DNA of 64,000 nucleotides from Botryotinia globosa (lineage: Eukaryota; Ascomycota; Leotiomycetes; Helotiales; Sclerotiniaceae): positions 1,488,001 through 1,552,000 of the forward strand of contig RCSZ01000004.1 of assembly GCA_014898425.1 (NCBI GenBank), in the 5' to 3' direction. Below are positions 26,964 through 38,199 of this stretch, in pieces (positions within the stretch are counted from its first letter, which is position 1; every line of letters begins with the position of its first letter). The translations under genes and the position numbers were made by a program. The notes beneath the pieces are model-generated. The model was not told where the DNA came from. It ran no database searches and worked only from the letters and a program-made list of their open reading frames with translations.

Positions 26964-27868
26964 TCAACTTCCCAAAGTCCAAACCCTCCCGGCCATCTCT
27001 TCGTCCTTTGGCAACGTAACCCATCCAGCAACAACCCATTTCCAATCCCCATTGATCACTAAAGCGACTCTCTGACACCATAGCTTTTCCGTCTTACCAA
27101 TATCAGTGCCATCAATCCAGCCCACCCTCCCCATGATTACTACCACCTTATCTATATCATTGATTTTTCCCAGCCAATGTACATCTGCTCTTTGTACCTG
27201 TCTTGCCCTTTTCTCCGCAGCGATGTTTGTTTTTCTATATGGTTTCCCCTCAATTCTACCCGTAGTACCAGGTGTACATCCGATGTAGATTGTGGTAGAT
27301 GCGTCGACGGGACCACTGCCCCATCTTGGACGGTAGCCAACTATAGAGTTGAGGAGTCAGTAGTCGCACCACGTGATAATCCTAGGATAAAGTCGCGAAG
27401 GAAACAATTTTACTCACGAGCGTAGGATGATGGGGTATGAGGATTTGTAGTCGGAGAATAAAATCGAATGTAGTAGAGTTGGTATGGTGAGGATGCGGAT
27501 TCGATAGACGAAGCGACGTTGAAATCTTTAAGACCAGTCTTAGTTGGCTGTGGGGCTGCGTTCTCCATTACGAAGGTCGCAGAATCTTGCAGATCCTTTG
27601 CTAGGTACAAGGGACTTCTGGTGACTTCTTCGAGTTCCGAGAGAACTTCTTCGAGTGAGCTCTCTTGCAAGTCGGTCTTTCTATAATAGATATGCGGAGG
27701 ATTTGTGACTTACTCAAAATTTCTATCGATCCAATATCGAGCTTGAGTCTTTAGTTGTAAATGTCTAAGAGGAGTTTCAAGGAAGAAAAGGAAGCTTCCG
27801 GAGAAGCAATGTATTAGCCAGACTCCCAGAATGGCGCCATGATAAATCAATTTCTGAAATCGAGCCAT
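26964..27868 (-). CDS. Uncharacterised N-terminally anchored protein
   Basis: Model of three exons (27714-27868, 27418-27680, 26964-27340), 264 residues. The start MARFQKLIYHGAILGVWLIH is followed by a hydrophobic stretch to about residue 30 (SGSFLFFLE), a signal anchor or signal peptide. A Glu/Leu-rich segment (SSLEEVLSELEEVTR) follows. Exon 3 has a coherent globular-looking sequence ending KVVVIMGRVGWIDGTDIGKT, ALVINGDWKWVVAGWVTLP and VWTLGS. The frame is maintained across both introns; intron 2 (27341-27417, GTGAGT..CTATAG) is normal. Intron 1 (27681-27713, GTAAGT..TTATAG) is only 33 nt, unusually short, but without it the frame stops at once. I do not recognise the family. Confidence 0.6.
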
Positions 27869-28832
27869 CTAATCTTCCCATCCCGAGCCGAAGTACCTCT
27901 CTCATCTACAATAACCTCAACCTCTCTCAGGTGGGGTGATGTATGCCCAATGCCTGATCCGACAGTAAAACTAAATATTCTCAGCGTAATTAGTACTCTC
28001 GAATTTTTACAAAAATTGCCCATACTCTCTCGTTAGAGAATGCAATTATCATGCAATTCATGAAGGGTCTCATAGAGTGATCAATTGTTGCCTGAGAACC
28101 GAAGATATGTTAATAGTGTCAAGTGGAAACGGTGAAATGTAATCTTACATATGACTCTCGTCTGAAAATAATCCTCCATTTAATTTCTAAATAGTCAAAC
28201 AGTCAAGACAGAACAGTAAATTTGCAGAAGCAAGTGTGATTGCGAGTTCGATCCACAAGGTCATATTTCTGATAGTTACGGATTAATCACCTTGAATGAA
28301 CGTGAATCATCTGCTCCATTTCAAAATCTTGATCAATATCTCTTCGCGAATCGGATAGATGGTCTAGAATATTTCATTTGATGAAAAGACCATGCCTTTG
28401 ACCACCTTCCAGAAGAATCCTAAGATTTAGGTCGAAAACCTCAATAAATAGCTGGATAACTATATGAATTTTATTTTGTTTTCGAATACTGACAACTGGA
28501 AGTTCCAATATCATGGCCAACAAATTTTTTATCGAGGGGCATAGCACGCGAAAGGAGTTGATACAGAATATGCATGGCATGCAGCCGTACATTCAAGCTA
28601 CATTTGACCTACATTCTAGCTGCAACGAGCATGGAACACTTCCATTTGACAGGAGGTTTCAAATGGCCATGCGCAGACACAAAAACACACTTTATTTCCT
28701 TCCCTCATGTCATATTGTTAATCATATGTATGATTTTGATCACTCCAAAAAAAAACCTCGACGCCCCGTACAATACGCAAACCTGCCCGTCTAGAATCAA
28801 CAGAAATCTTCCTATCAAAAAACCCATTCACA
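27869..28832. other. Divergent intergenic region
   Basis: Promoters of the anchored protein (-) and the RING-like protein (+). A 93-codon frame at 28513-28794 just upstream of the RING-like gene has no recognisable features and is more likely 5' UTR. Nothing else seen. Confidence 0.45.
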
Positions 28833-30018
28833 ATGGCACGATGGGATGCTCGGGAAACCTTCTCCATCGACCCGCAAGCCCTGTCTTCATTCGAGTGCGT
28901 GGGCATAGCTATATCCATGAATCGCAAATGCAAGAAAGCTATTGGGAAACCAAAACGCATCACAGCAGCTAAACTACTAGATGAGCTTTCAGCATTGCCT
29001 ATTTCCGGACAAGGCTATAATGAAAGACGGCTAAAAGCCAAAATAAAAGAGCTCCTTGGTGAAGTAATCTGTGGGATACACAACGATCGAGGAGGCCACT
29101 CTCAGGTTGAAAGAGTAGTAAAAGAGTGGTGGCGCAAAGTGGAGATGGCGCAAGAAGTAACGAGAAACAATCGAGGGCAACAGCCAGCACAGATGATACA
29201 GCGGAGAAGGGAGTATAGACCTGTTGCAGACGTGGAGCCAGCTGATGCTGAATGGGATCTTCAGCGTCTCGAATTGAACCCACTGATAATCGAGGATCAA
29301 ATCCAGCTTCTGGAGGAACGTCTTGCGCGCGATGAGGCGGAGAGAGCGGAATTGATGATGCGAATAGAGGAAAGAAGGAGACTATATGAGAGAATACGAG
29401 AGGAACAAATGCGAGCAAGAGAGAGGGAGATGCGAGAAGCAGCAATGCGGCGAAGAGAAGATGAGGAGAGACGACGAGAAGTCGAGAGAATTCAAAGGGA
29501 GAGACAACGGGAAGCGAATAGGATACGTGATGAAAGAGAAGAAATGGTGAGGATGGATAGAGAATTTGCATTGAGACTGATGAGAGAAGAGGCGGAGGAA
29601 GAAGAACTGATAAGACAAGAAGCAGAAGAAGCAGAAGCACAACAACAACGAGCAGCACGAAGAGCATTACAAAGAATCGAGAATATGCGACAAGCGCAAG
29701 TGCCAAATCTTTTTGCAGTACCACAACTATTCCGGGCTCTTCCCATTCAACGCAGAGTTCAACGTAAACCCCTTGCCGATTGTTATTCCTGCCTCGAACC
29801 CATCCGCCGACATGAAGACGCGGATTGGTGTCGTGCGGAGTGTGGGCAAAATATCTGTAACGGATGTCTCCAGGAGTGGATGAGAAATCAAGTGGGGAGA
29901 GAACTTAGATGTGGCGTCTGGTGTGTTGTCCTTTTCTTCTCTTCCCCGATCTTTGTGAGATAAATTACTAATCTTTACATGTGATAGTCGAGCAGTTTGG
30001 AAATTTGAGGACGCATAA
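28833..30018 (+). CDS. RING-like zinc finger protein with coiled-coil middle
   Basis: Two exons, 28833-29920 and 29988-30018 (intron GTGTGT..GATAG), encode 372 residues. The N-terminal ~140 residues contain ISMNRKCKKAIGKPKR, a pattern seen in fungal proteins with a small Cys-containing N-terminal region. Residues about 155-285 are an almost pure charged helix (RLARDEAERAELMMRIEERR, RREDEERRREVERIQRERQ). The C terminus has eight cysteines spaced C-x2-C-x12-C-x3-C-x4-C-x2-C-x14-C-x2-C, ending ELRCGVCRAVWKFEDA, which fits a cross-brace RING-type finger in which the usual histidine is replaced by cysteine. The last Cys pair is created only by splicing to the 31-bp final exon. A ubiquitin ligase role is inference from the fold. 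Confidence 0.75.
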
Positions 30019-33000
30019 GGAGCTGGCAATGCGATATTCTGGAACTTAGTTTTAAGTCGGCGCTGAGAAGGATCTTGAAATTTGATACAAGGGAGGATTT
30101 GTGTTTTTTTAAGAAAAGAGGGATGATCTGATAGGAATATTCTATTGAAACAAATAATCTTAGCCCTTATCCCTTGGTTTGAAGCATATTCCCGCAGCTC
30201 AATTATTGTATCGCGGTACCTTGAACCATTAAGGAATCAGTATCCTTTTATAAGATGATCCCTTTCTGAAGCTCTCAAGCTTGCTAGGACCACAATGCAC
30301 CACCAACCAACCTTAGCATTATTACTCGTAATCGACAGTCTCCCATGACTTGAATAAATGATGCTGCCTATCGAATGGATGAAAGATATTTACTTAATGG
30401 CCTACTCTTAGAAGTTGAAACGGGAGGATTTGAAATTTCTTGACAGGGGTGAGTATAGAGGGTTGACAGGAGCGCCTCCAAGGATTGGCAAATGGCCTTG
30501 TGGAAATGAAATTGATAAAAAGACGCTTGATGATCTTTTAGAAGTTTTGAGAAGGGGCAGAGCAGATGAAGGATTTTGGTAAAAGTGAGGGATGAATATC
30601 TTGAGGATTTGAATATATGAATTCATGGATGTGGAAATGGTCTTTGAAGTCATTGTCATGAGAGTAAAAGTGTTAAAATCAAATCAGGGAGATATAGACG
30701 GTTTAGCGTGATGCAGTACTTTCTTTTTCGAGCTGCGTAGTCTTGAATTACTGTCCAAGCATAGTTCAACTTGTAGAATAAGAATATGGCAATTTTTTGA
30801 CGATACTAATACTAACAATACAACAAAATGCTGGATCCATCTTTCCGAAGGCATAATCATGGTACTATCGAGCTTAGGTATTCACACCAACTCAGCTCAA
30901 AATGTACCTCTCGAGTCATTAAAAACCAATATGAGAACAAACAAGTTGACATATGAAAGATTCCCAGCATTTAGCCAGTAGATATCCCTTTGCCACAACC
31001 GTATTCGAGATACCTATGGAATAGATCAAGCACGAAATGTTTCTACTTCCCACCACTCGGACACTACCCCCGGCTCCATGATCAGCTGAATTCTCGGATC
31101 GTAAAGACGATCTAGGTCTTGCCACCAGACGAACAGAAGAAATGCATGAGTAAAGTGCCTTGAACGAAGCTTCAATTTGACTGATCTACTTGAGACATCT
31201 AGGAAGAACCTCGAATTGAGTACATGTGGCTGTGCGATCAGATTGTTATGCGACAGACAAGGCACGTGCAGTGGAGAACCTGGACGTTGTTTGTTTCAAC
31301 CTAAGAAGGATGCAAATGTTGTACGATAGATAGCCCACAATAGCAACCTAGAGTTCGGCTCGAAAGCGTGAAAGGGGTCAGAGAAACCCGAAAGTAAGAG
31401 GATGGCCCCCACAGTGGGGGAAGTAACCATTCGTTAAGCGCGCTTATTTATCTTGATAACCAATCAAGAATCTCCATCTATAATCATGTCTTGTAGGAGT
31501 TGGTTGTAGGATTGGGGTCATATACAGCATTTCATAATCACGATGACGATATCAGCCGCCTATGAGACCCCTCAGGAGTCAATAGGTAAGGTTACCGGTC
31601 ATCCGCAAAATCTCCGAAATGTTATTCTTCAACAGTCGAGACGAGTGTTTCTATCATCCACTTAACCGCGAGAGGTAAGGTTGATTGACATGATCGACAA
31701 ACTCCGAAGTAATTCTTCGGATGAGCAAGCATCTAAGTCGAATGAACGAGAAACATTTGGACATTTTCAACAAATAGATTCACGATACGATTAAAAGGTG
31801 CAATACTGGGTTGTAAATTATTCTTGGCGCCCAAAGATCAGGCGGCCATGGGTCAAAGGATTCAAGAATACGATCTACGGAGTCAAAAGTTCTTTTGGGT
31901 TGTTTGTTGATGGGTATTATGGACTCTCTCACGAGTCGTCGTATGCGACCGTGGCGGCAACCTATCCAGTTGTAAGAAGAATTCATCACAAACCAATTCG
32001 ATTGGCTAACCCCTGCCAAGTTGTCTATTCCCAGCTCCCGTGTGGAGGACTATTTGTGATAAAAAGGGGACTTTCATATCTTAGCGTATATGCAAGACGA
32101 TTGGGTTTTTTTCATATAAAAAGGAAAATCCTGAAAACCCAGGGGTTCGGGCTGCAGGAACAGAAACAAAAAGATTTTGTTTGAATACCCAGCTGCATCA
32201 TCATCACGTAATTGGCCTGTGGACTGCTGTCTACCTCTACCTTTACCTACTAGGTTTCTTGCATACGCGCAACGGCAATGCAGCACAATACACATTGGTT
32301 CGTTGGTTCTAATTCCAAACGAAACCTCCTCTCAAGCCCAGCGGATGATGTTCAATCCATAGGCTCACCGTGATAGAATGCAAGAAAAACAAAATCATCC
32401 ATTATGAGTCCATGAATCAAAACATCGACTGGTATCCCTCTCTTCCTTGTGATCTTCGTATAGATTCGAATAATACCGATAAACTTGACTCTTCCACACA
32501 TTTTCTTTGCTCCTTGAGAACTGTGGATATTACTCAGGGGCCAATAATTCCAAAGATTCGTCCTTTCAGTGGCACAGCATACACAGCATGCACAGCATGA
32601 GGTTTCGCCATTAACCGAAGCAAGGTACAAGAGCCTATCAAATGCCATTTTCCCCTGCAGATTCTCAATCATTCAACGTCTGTGCTAACCACACATACCA
32701 CATCCCATCTATACTGATTCAAAATCACCCACATTCATCCTAAAATGTACAGAATAGTACCAATGCTTCAGATGTATTTCTTCTTCGATCACATAGCCAC
32801 TTCAACTGGTTATGTATTATGTCAAGCTACCCTTTCTCTAGCCTTGCGAGAATGGGTCTTCTAAATGTAGTGGAGTTCAGATCCTTGAGACCCTTGAAAT
32901 TCCCAAATGGGACGTTTGTCAACCAGGTAGAGACAGAAGATATGCGGGCGACCATGACCAATTAAGCCATGGTTTCCGACCTTCCTTGCTGCAGTCTTTG

Positions 33001-33908
33001 CAATTCACTATTCTCTTGGGTCGAAAAGGAAGTCCTTCTCACCCATGTCCCGTTTGGAGATATCTTGATCGACTCTCAGACTGAGAGATATAAGATGGTC
33101 AGGCCCGTCCCACCTCGAATCCTCTCGGCATCCTTCTCTCAATTCCAACTCTCCTTTGAGCACTTGCTTCTTCCTTCAAAGGGTATTTACCTTTTTGTTT
33201 GTAAAATTCGTCTTCCATCTTTTCCAGTATTTCTATTTCTCAATTGTCTGTGACAAGAGAAAATTTTCAATACTATTACATTCCTTGAGTCACTTTCAGC
33301 GAAAGAACGAATTCTATCCATTCCTTTTACCGACACATTCAGAAGAATATCGAATTCTTTGACCTTGAAACAATAAAATCTTTGAAGGTAAGTGAAACAA
33401 TGAGTGAAGCTTTTCTTTGTCCTTGTCGTTATCACATTCTGGAATCCTCTTGCCATTTCGAAAAGTCCTTTGTCATTTTATTTTCCCGTCTTTCGTTTCG
33501 TTGTCGTCGGATGAGACAAGAGGATTCGGTTACACACCATTTTTAATTATTATTCTCTATTGAAGTGTCATTTGAGAGAGTGAATAATCTGAATAATCTC
33601 TTCGGTTACTCTTCCTTTCCATTCATAACAATAAACAATTGTTTGTCAATTGTTGCGATTCTATTTTCTATTGCAAATTTCGAGAACAGTCAGCCTCCTC
33701 GAATAATATAAACTTGGCATTCCGACTGACCTCGATCTTTTTTTTCCTCATTCCAGATTATAACCACATCCATTCTCTACAAGTACAACACGATCTTTCA
33801 ACGTTAACAACGATCTTTCAACTGCACAAATAGAGGAAATCTATACAACAACAAACTACAAAGATTTTTCCGTCAGGCACGATCAAAATCTTCAACCACT
33901 CATTCAAT
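30019..33908. other. Long intergenic region 5' of the AA11 gene
   Basis: About 3.9 kb without a supportable gene. Candidate frames (31798-32184 plus, 32352-32672 minus, 30408-30659 minus) lack domains and splice structure. Short tandem CACAGCAT(G/A) repeats lie near 32574-32600. The right end (33100-33900) is pyrimidine-rich and includes a duplicated ACGATCTTTCAAC (33789-33801 and 33809-33821), typical of a strong fungal promoter/5' UTR. Confidence 0.45.
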
Positions 33909-35141
33909 ATGTTCTTCAAAGCATCCATCGCAGCATTGGCTCTCGTAGCTGTCAGCAATGCTCACATGATCATGACCAGCCCAGTTCCATATGGAGCCGA
34001 CACTCTCACAAACTCTCCTTTGGAAGCAAGCGGAGCCGACTTTCCATGCAAGCAAAGAGACGGAGTCTACGCAGTCACCACTCAAAACACCATGGAGCTC
34101 GGCGGATCTTATGATCTCGCATTCAAGGGTAGTGCCGTTCACGGAGGTGGATCTTGCCAAGTATCTATCACCTACGATGAAACCCCCTCTGCCTCTAGCA
34201 CATTCAAAGTCATTCACTCCATCATCGGCGGTTGCCCCATGAAAAACATTGTCGGAAATAACGGAGACAACAAAGACGCCGTCGATCCAGATACCTACAA
34301 TTTCACCATTCCCTCAACTCTTCCAGCTGGTAAAGCAACCCTCGCATGGACTTGGTTCAACAAGGTCGGAAACCGTGAAATGTACATGAACTGTGCACCC
34401 GTCACACTCACCGGCGGCTCCAGTAAGCGCAGCGACCTCATCGCACGCGACCAAGCTGCTTTCAGTGCTCTCCCAGACATGTTCACTGCCAACATCGGCA
34501 ATGGTTGTGGAACAGCTGATTCTAAGGATGTTGTTTTCCCCAACCCAGGTGATTCCGTTGAATATGATGGAGGCTCCACTGCATCTGCTACCGCTGCACC
34601 AACTGGATCCTGCGCTACAGCTGCCGCTGGTGTTGCTTCTGCAAAGCCCACTGGAACCGGAACTGGAGCCACTTCCGCTGTAGCTCCATACGGTACAGCT
34701 CCTGCTGCAACCGCAAGTTCGCTTCCAGGAGGTGTTTTTGTCACAATCGCTACGGGTACCGGCGCCGCTACTTCCTCCGCGACCTTAGCAGCAACCTCAG
34801 CAGTAGGAGCCGTCCCTTCGGTCGCTACTACTGCCGTCAGTGTCCCAACTACCCCAACTTCTGCTACCTCCGCCGTAGCACCAGCTGGAACCGGCGCTTC
34901 ATCAACTTCCTCTTCAGGAGCTCTCACCGGCGCCTGCACAAGCGAAGGAATGTTTAACTGCATTTCTGGAACCTCTTACCAACAATGTGGCAGTGGTACC
35001 TGGAGCGTCGTCATGCAGATGGCTTCCGGAACCACCTGCACCAGTGGCCAAACGATGAGTTTGGTCATTGCCAAGAGAAACGGAATGGGATCGATGCGCC
35101 ACGCAGCTCGACGTGGATTGGGCGCTGAGATGTTTAACTAA
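33909..35141 (+). CDS. AA11-type lytic polysaccharide monooxygenase (chitin-active family), secreted
   Basis: Intronless, 410 residues. The signal peptide MFFKASIAALALVAVSNA ends before His19, so the mature protein starts with histidine, as required for the copper histidine brace. The second brace histidine is probably H78 in SAVHGGGSC, and Y159 in NREMYMNCAPV the axial tyrosine. Blocks DFPCKQR, GGSCQVSITYD, GNREMYMNCAPVTL and LFTANIGNGC-like MFTANIGNGCGT match the AA11 family, which oxidatively cleaves chitin. After residue ~230 comes a long Ala/Thr/Ser/Pro linker, expected to be O-glycosylated, and then a ~50-residue module GACTSEGMFNCISGTSYQQC..TCTSGQ with paired cysteines, resembling the C-terminal X278-type module found on some AA11 enzymes. 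Role: chitin degradation or fungal wall remodelling. Confidence 0.88.
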   Translation: MFFKASIAALALVAVSNAHMIMTSPVPYGADTLTNSPLEASGADFPCKQRDGVYAVTTQNTMELGGSYDLAFKGSAVHGGGSCQVSITYDETPSASSTFKVIHSIIGGCPMKNIVGNNGDNKDAVDPDTYNFTIPSTLPAGKATLAWTWFNKVGNREMYMNCAPVTLTGGSSKRSDLIARDQAAFSALPDMFTANIGNGCGTADSKDVVFPNPGDSVEYDGGSTASATAAPTGSCATAAAGVASAKPTGTGTGATSAVAPYGTAPAATASSLPGGVFVTIATGTGAATSSATLAATSAVGAVPSVATTAVSVPTTPTSATSAVAPAGTGASSTSSSGALTGACTSEGMFNCISGTSYQQCGSGTWSVVMQMASGTTCTSGQTMSLVIAKRNGMGSMRHAARRGLGAEMFN

Positions 35142-36319
35142 ATCAGCAAGCTGATTTTCCTTATTCACTCTCGGATACTGGTTGACTCTATGACGACAAC
35201 AGGAGATTTGAGCTCGCAGGACGTTCTCGAATCTATGATTCGATCGGTATAGATCGGATTTCTTTCGCGGATTCCGAGCAGGGCATGATGCATTTACACA
35301 CACAGCACAGCGCGCGTTGCATTTCCCATCTTGTTTGTTTACAGGACGGATTGGTCACTTTTACAATTTGTACATATTATTCTACTACTTTCTTTCTTTC
35401 TATTTTCTTGTGATACTACACCTTCGTTGCCTTTAAAGGCTCTTGTGATGATGACTTATGACTGGAGAACGGGATTGGTACATGGATGGATGGACGGCAG
35501 GGGATTATCATCAGGTATGCAAATGAGACAGGCTGGAAGGGCCGGTACCTATGCATAGATAGAGATTTATTCACTGCAATGGATTTATATCAAACATTTA
35601 ATTTGCATTTGCTGTGATTATGAATATAATTGCGAATGTGAATGTGAATATAAAAATATGAATCAGATTCAATCAATGAGTAAGTACCATTACCCTACCT
35701 ACCTAGCAATTTAGTAATCAAATCAAATTATGAATCCTGCCACTTACTTACTCACCGTGGGTTGGAAATTCATGCCACTTTGATACATTCAAATCATTCG
35801 ACAAATTTGCATGATCTGCCTTCAGCGTATTAGCTTGGCCAATCACAAACCTCAATCTATGTTCAAAGGGTATTTTCCCAATTTAGGTGAGATCCCCTAC
35901 AATTCTCAGGACGACAGGACCAATCAATCCACACGGCGGTGTTTATTGCATGTTTCTATGACTTACCTTCTCATAACCGCCTTCTTTAATACCCTCCACT
36001 TGAACGATCAGTAGGGAAACCATATGGCACACACGTACTTGGGTAAATAGATATAACCACGACCCGGAACATTGCCTAGTTAATTCAACACGTCCACTCG
36101 GAAATACTGGAGCCCGGAACCTCACATCTTCTGGTTGTTTTGGCCCTTTTACTTGGTAGTAGTTTGGGTGTAACTTGGGAAAATGTATTTTAGGCTTGGG
36201 GGGTTAAAGCTCGTGAAAAGTTCAATGCGATATGCTTCTGCACATATAGCCAAAGCATATACATATCCAAAGTTGAGCCTCTAGTATACCATACCTCTCA
36301 AGCTTAACCTCATCCCTTG
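35142..36319. other. Convergent intergenic region
   Basis: 3' flanks of the AA11 gene (+) and the YIH1 gene (-). Contains short direct repeats of GAATGTGAAT near 35634-35650 and CTACCTAC near 35695. No gene recognised. Confidence 0.45.
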
Positions 36320-37186
36320 TCACTTTTTTCCCTTCTTTCCCTCCTTTCCATCTCCCTTCTCAATCACAAACCCCCCTTTCACAAACGCATCTCTTGCCAC
36401 TGCATTGATAACAGCAAACCTCCTCGCTCCTAACTTCTGTCCTCCGTACCACCTTGTAACAACCACCATCACATTCCATAGGTCCATCAGCTGCATTAAA
36501 TGCAGAACTCTTCCCCCTGCCGCGGATTCTCCATCGTCATCGCAATCTTGGTATACTATGCCTTCCGGTGTCTTGATACGCCACGCTGTGATGTTATGGG
36601 TTGCAGAACGGACCTTCTTGTCCGAAGCAAGGAGATGCTGTATGTATTGAGCTGCGACAGCGGGAGAAGAGACGGAGATGCAGCGTGCGATGAATGTAGA
36701 TTTCAATTCGGTGGTGACTGAAGAAAGTGTCCAATTGGGAGGTTCGATATCTACATTCATATCCCCATTCGAAGTATCTCGTTTTCGTTCAACGACCGTA
36801 CCTTCCTCATAATCTGCGAACTCTTCTCCTTCCTCATCTCCTCCATTGCCATCCTCATCTCCAGCGCTAAACCTCTCTTCGACCTCCTCAATAACATCAA
36901 ATAGACAAACCTCTCCCACCTTCCAAGTTCTCCCCACAATATCCCTCACGAAATCTGCCAGCTTCCCTGCATCACCCTTCTTTGCATTCTCTCCAGAACT
37001 CTGCGCTCCCAATATTATAGGCGGAACATCTGGGTATGCTGCTGGGAATTGTATTCGAAGTGAGGTGGCTTGATTTGGGAGAGCGAGAATGTAAATCTCA
37101 TCTGGGATTTCATGCGCGGAAGTAAGAGTCGAGGAATCGTAGATGGAATTTATGGCTTCAATCTCGTTAAGTAGGTCTTCGCTCAT
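36320..37186 (-). CDS. yih1: YIH1/IMPACT family protein (RWD plus UPF0029 domain)
   Basis: Single exon, 288 residues. The start MSEDLLNEIEAINSIYD opens an RWD domain (residues about 1-115, with YPDVPPIIL, the YPxxxP turn). A short acidic linker follows (DEDGNGGDEEGEEFADYEEG). Residues about 150-280 are the IMPACT/UPF0029 domain, with KSTFIARC, ATHNITAWRI, QDCDDDGESAAGGRVLHLM, VMVVVTRWYGGQKLGARRF and a basic tail. In yeast, Yih1 binds Gcn1 through its RWD domain and actin, and so restrains Gcn2 activation in amino-acid starvation; a cytoplasmic role of this kind is expected. Length is close to yeast Yih1 (258 residues), with a longer acidic linker. Divergent from the GH92 gene. Confidence 0.92.
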   Translation of the reverse strand: MSEDLLNEIEAINSIYDSSTLTSAHEIPDEIYILALPNQATSLRIQFPAAYPDVPPIILGAQSSGENAKKGDAGKLADFVRDIVGRTWKVGEVCLFDVIEEVEERFSAGDEDGNGGDEEGEEFADYEEGTVVERKRDTSNGDMNVDIEPPNWTLSSVTTELKSTFIARCISVSSPAVAAQYIQHLLASDKKVRSATHNITAWRIKTPEGIVYQDCDDDGESAAGGRVLHLMQLMDLWNVMVVVTRWYGGQKLGARRFAVINAVARDAFVKGGFVIEKGDGKEGKKGKK

Positions 37187-38199
37187 TGTGGGTGTTGGGT
37201 GCTGAGACTGGTAATGAGGGTTCGCCCTTGATGAACGAATGATTAACCGGTATTCTACCGATATCTAATCTTCAGGATAAATGCTTCCCATCCCTCTCTC
37301 AACACCCCCTTCACTTTGCTTTCCTTTCATCTGCACCGTCTTCCATAGCTTTGGACACAACATTCAATACTTTATCGGCTTGAAGCCGGAGAGGAACGAT
37401 AATGCATGGTTGAGTAAATACAGAACGTGGATTTTAATCACAACAGCAGCGCACATGAACTGCTGCAGTACAACATGCTACAACAACGGGTTCAATTGAA
37501 TCATGAGATGCGAGCAAACAAGAAGCTGCATAGTTTCTACACACAGGAAATGAGTACCGGTTTCTTGATCCATTCGTTGTTCGACCTGGCTGGTATGATC
37601 GGCACGCATCCTTGAAAAGGCTTCAGAGACAAGTCAGGAAACGAAACAAACATTGAAGAACTCTATCAGATGGACAGGAGATCGACTTTGACCCGAGGGT
37701 CTAATCTATCAGTGTTGGCTCTTGTCTATGATTATCAAGAATTATAATGCGAAATACCCGGTAGATGACTGCGGGGGACCTGCATAAGGAGCGCGGGGAC
37801 ATTTCTATCACGTCGAAGATATATTGAACGATGCATTTCATTCGCTGTTGCGCCTAGCACTGTAACCACACAATCCGGATCCCCCTGCATGTCACATACA
37901 CTACTTCTATCTGCTAAATTAAAGCATGTATTTCATTTCCATTCGTGCAGTCATTGTAACTCACCTGTCAACCAGGAAAGCTCCTGTAACGTATGATTAA
38001 GGTTTATGAGCTTCCTTAATGGGAGTTGATATGCGACCTCTATGGGCAAGGGCAACTGCACGTGCAGTATTGATTCTATACCCCTATTGTTGAGCACACT
38101 ATAAGGTGATCAAGTAGATCTTATATAGTCCGGGCTCTGCCTATCTGGTTTCCTCACGGTAACAGTCTCTGTGTTACTTGTTTTCTTTCACTTCAACTC
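37187..38199. promoter_or_regulatory. Divergent promoter region of yih1 and GH92
   Basis: About 1 kb. Near the GH92 start, a perfect 12-bp palindrome CTGCACGTGCAG (38056-38067) contains an E-box CACGTG, and a TATA-like TTATATAG lies at 38121-38128, about 75 bp before the ATG. These are the only sites I would point to. Regulatory function is inferred. Confidence 0.45.

Noticed and set aside
28235..28265. GAGTTCGATCC as a tRNA T-loop
   Set aside because: No matching T stem, acceptor stem or anticodon arm around it.
28999..29724. 241-codon open frame antisense to the RING-like gene
   Set aside because: Shadow of the Arg/Glu-rich helix; reads as Leu/Val/Ser low complexity.
31798..32184. 128-codon plus-strand frame in the 3.9-kb intergenic region
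   Set aside because: No domain, signal peptide, or introns; overlaps frames on the other strand; likely chance.
32352..32672. 106-codon minus-strand frame with CxCCVCC cluster
   Set aside because: The Cys cluster comes from a CACAGCAT tandem repeat; nothing else supports a gene.
34295..34963. 222-codon open frame antisense to the AA11 gene
   Set aside because: It mirrors the Ala/Thr/Ser-rich linker (long open frames arise opposite GCN/ACN codons) and has no start context or domain.
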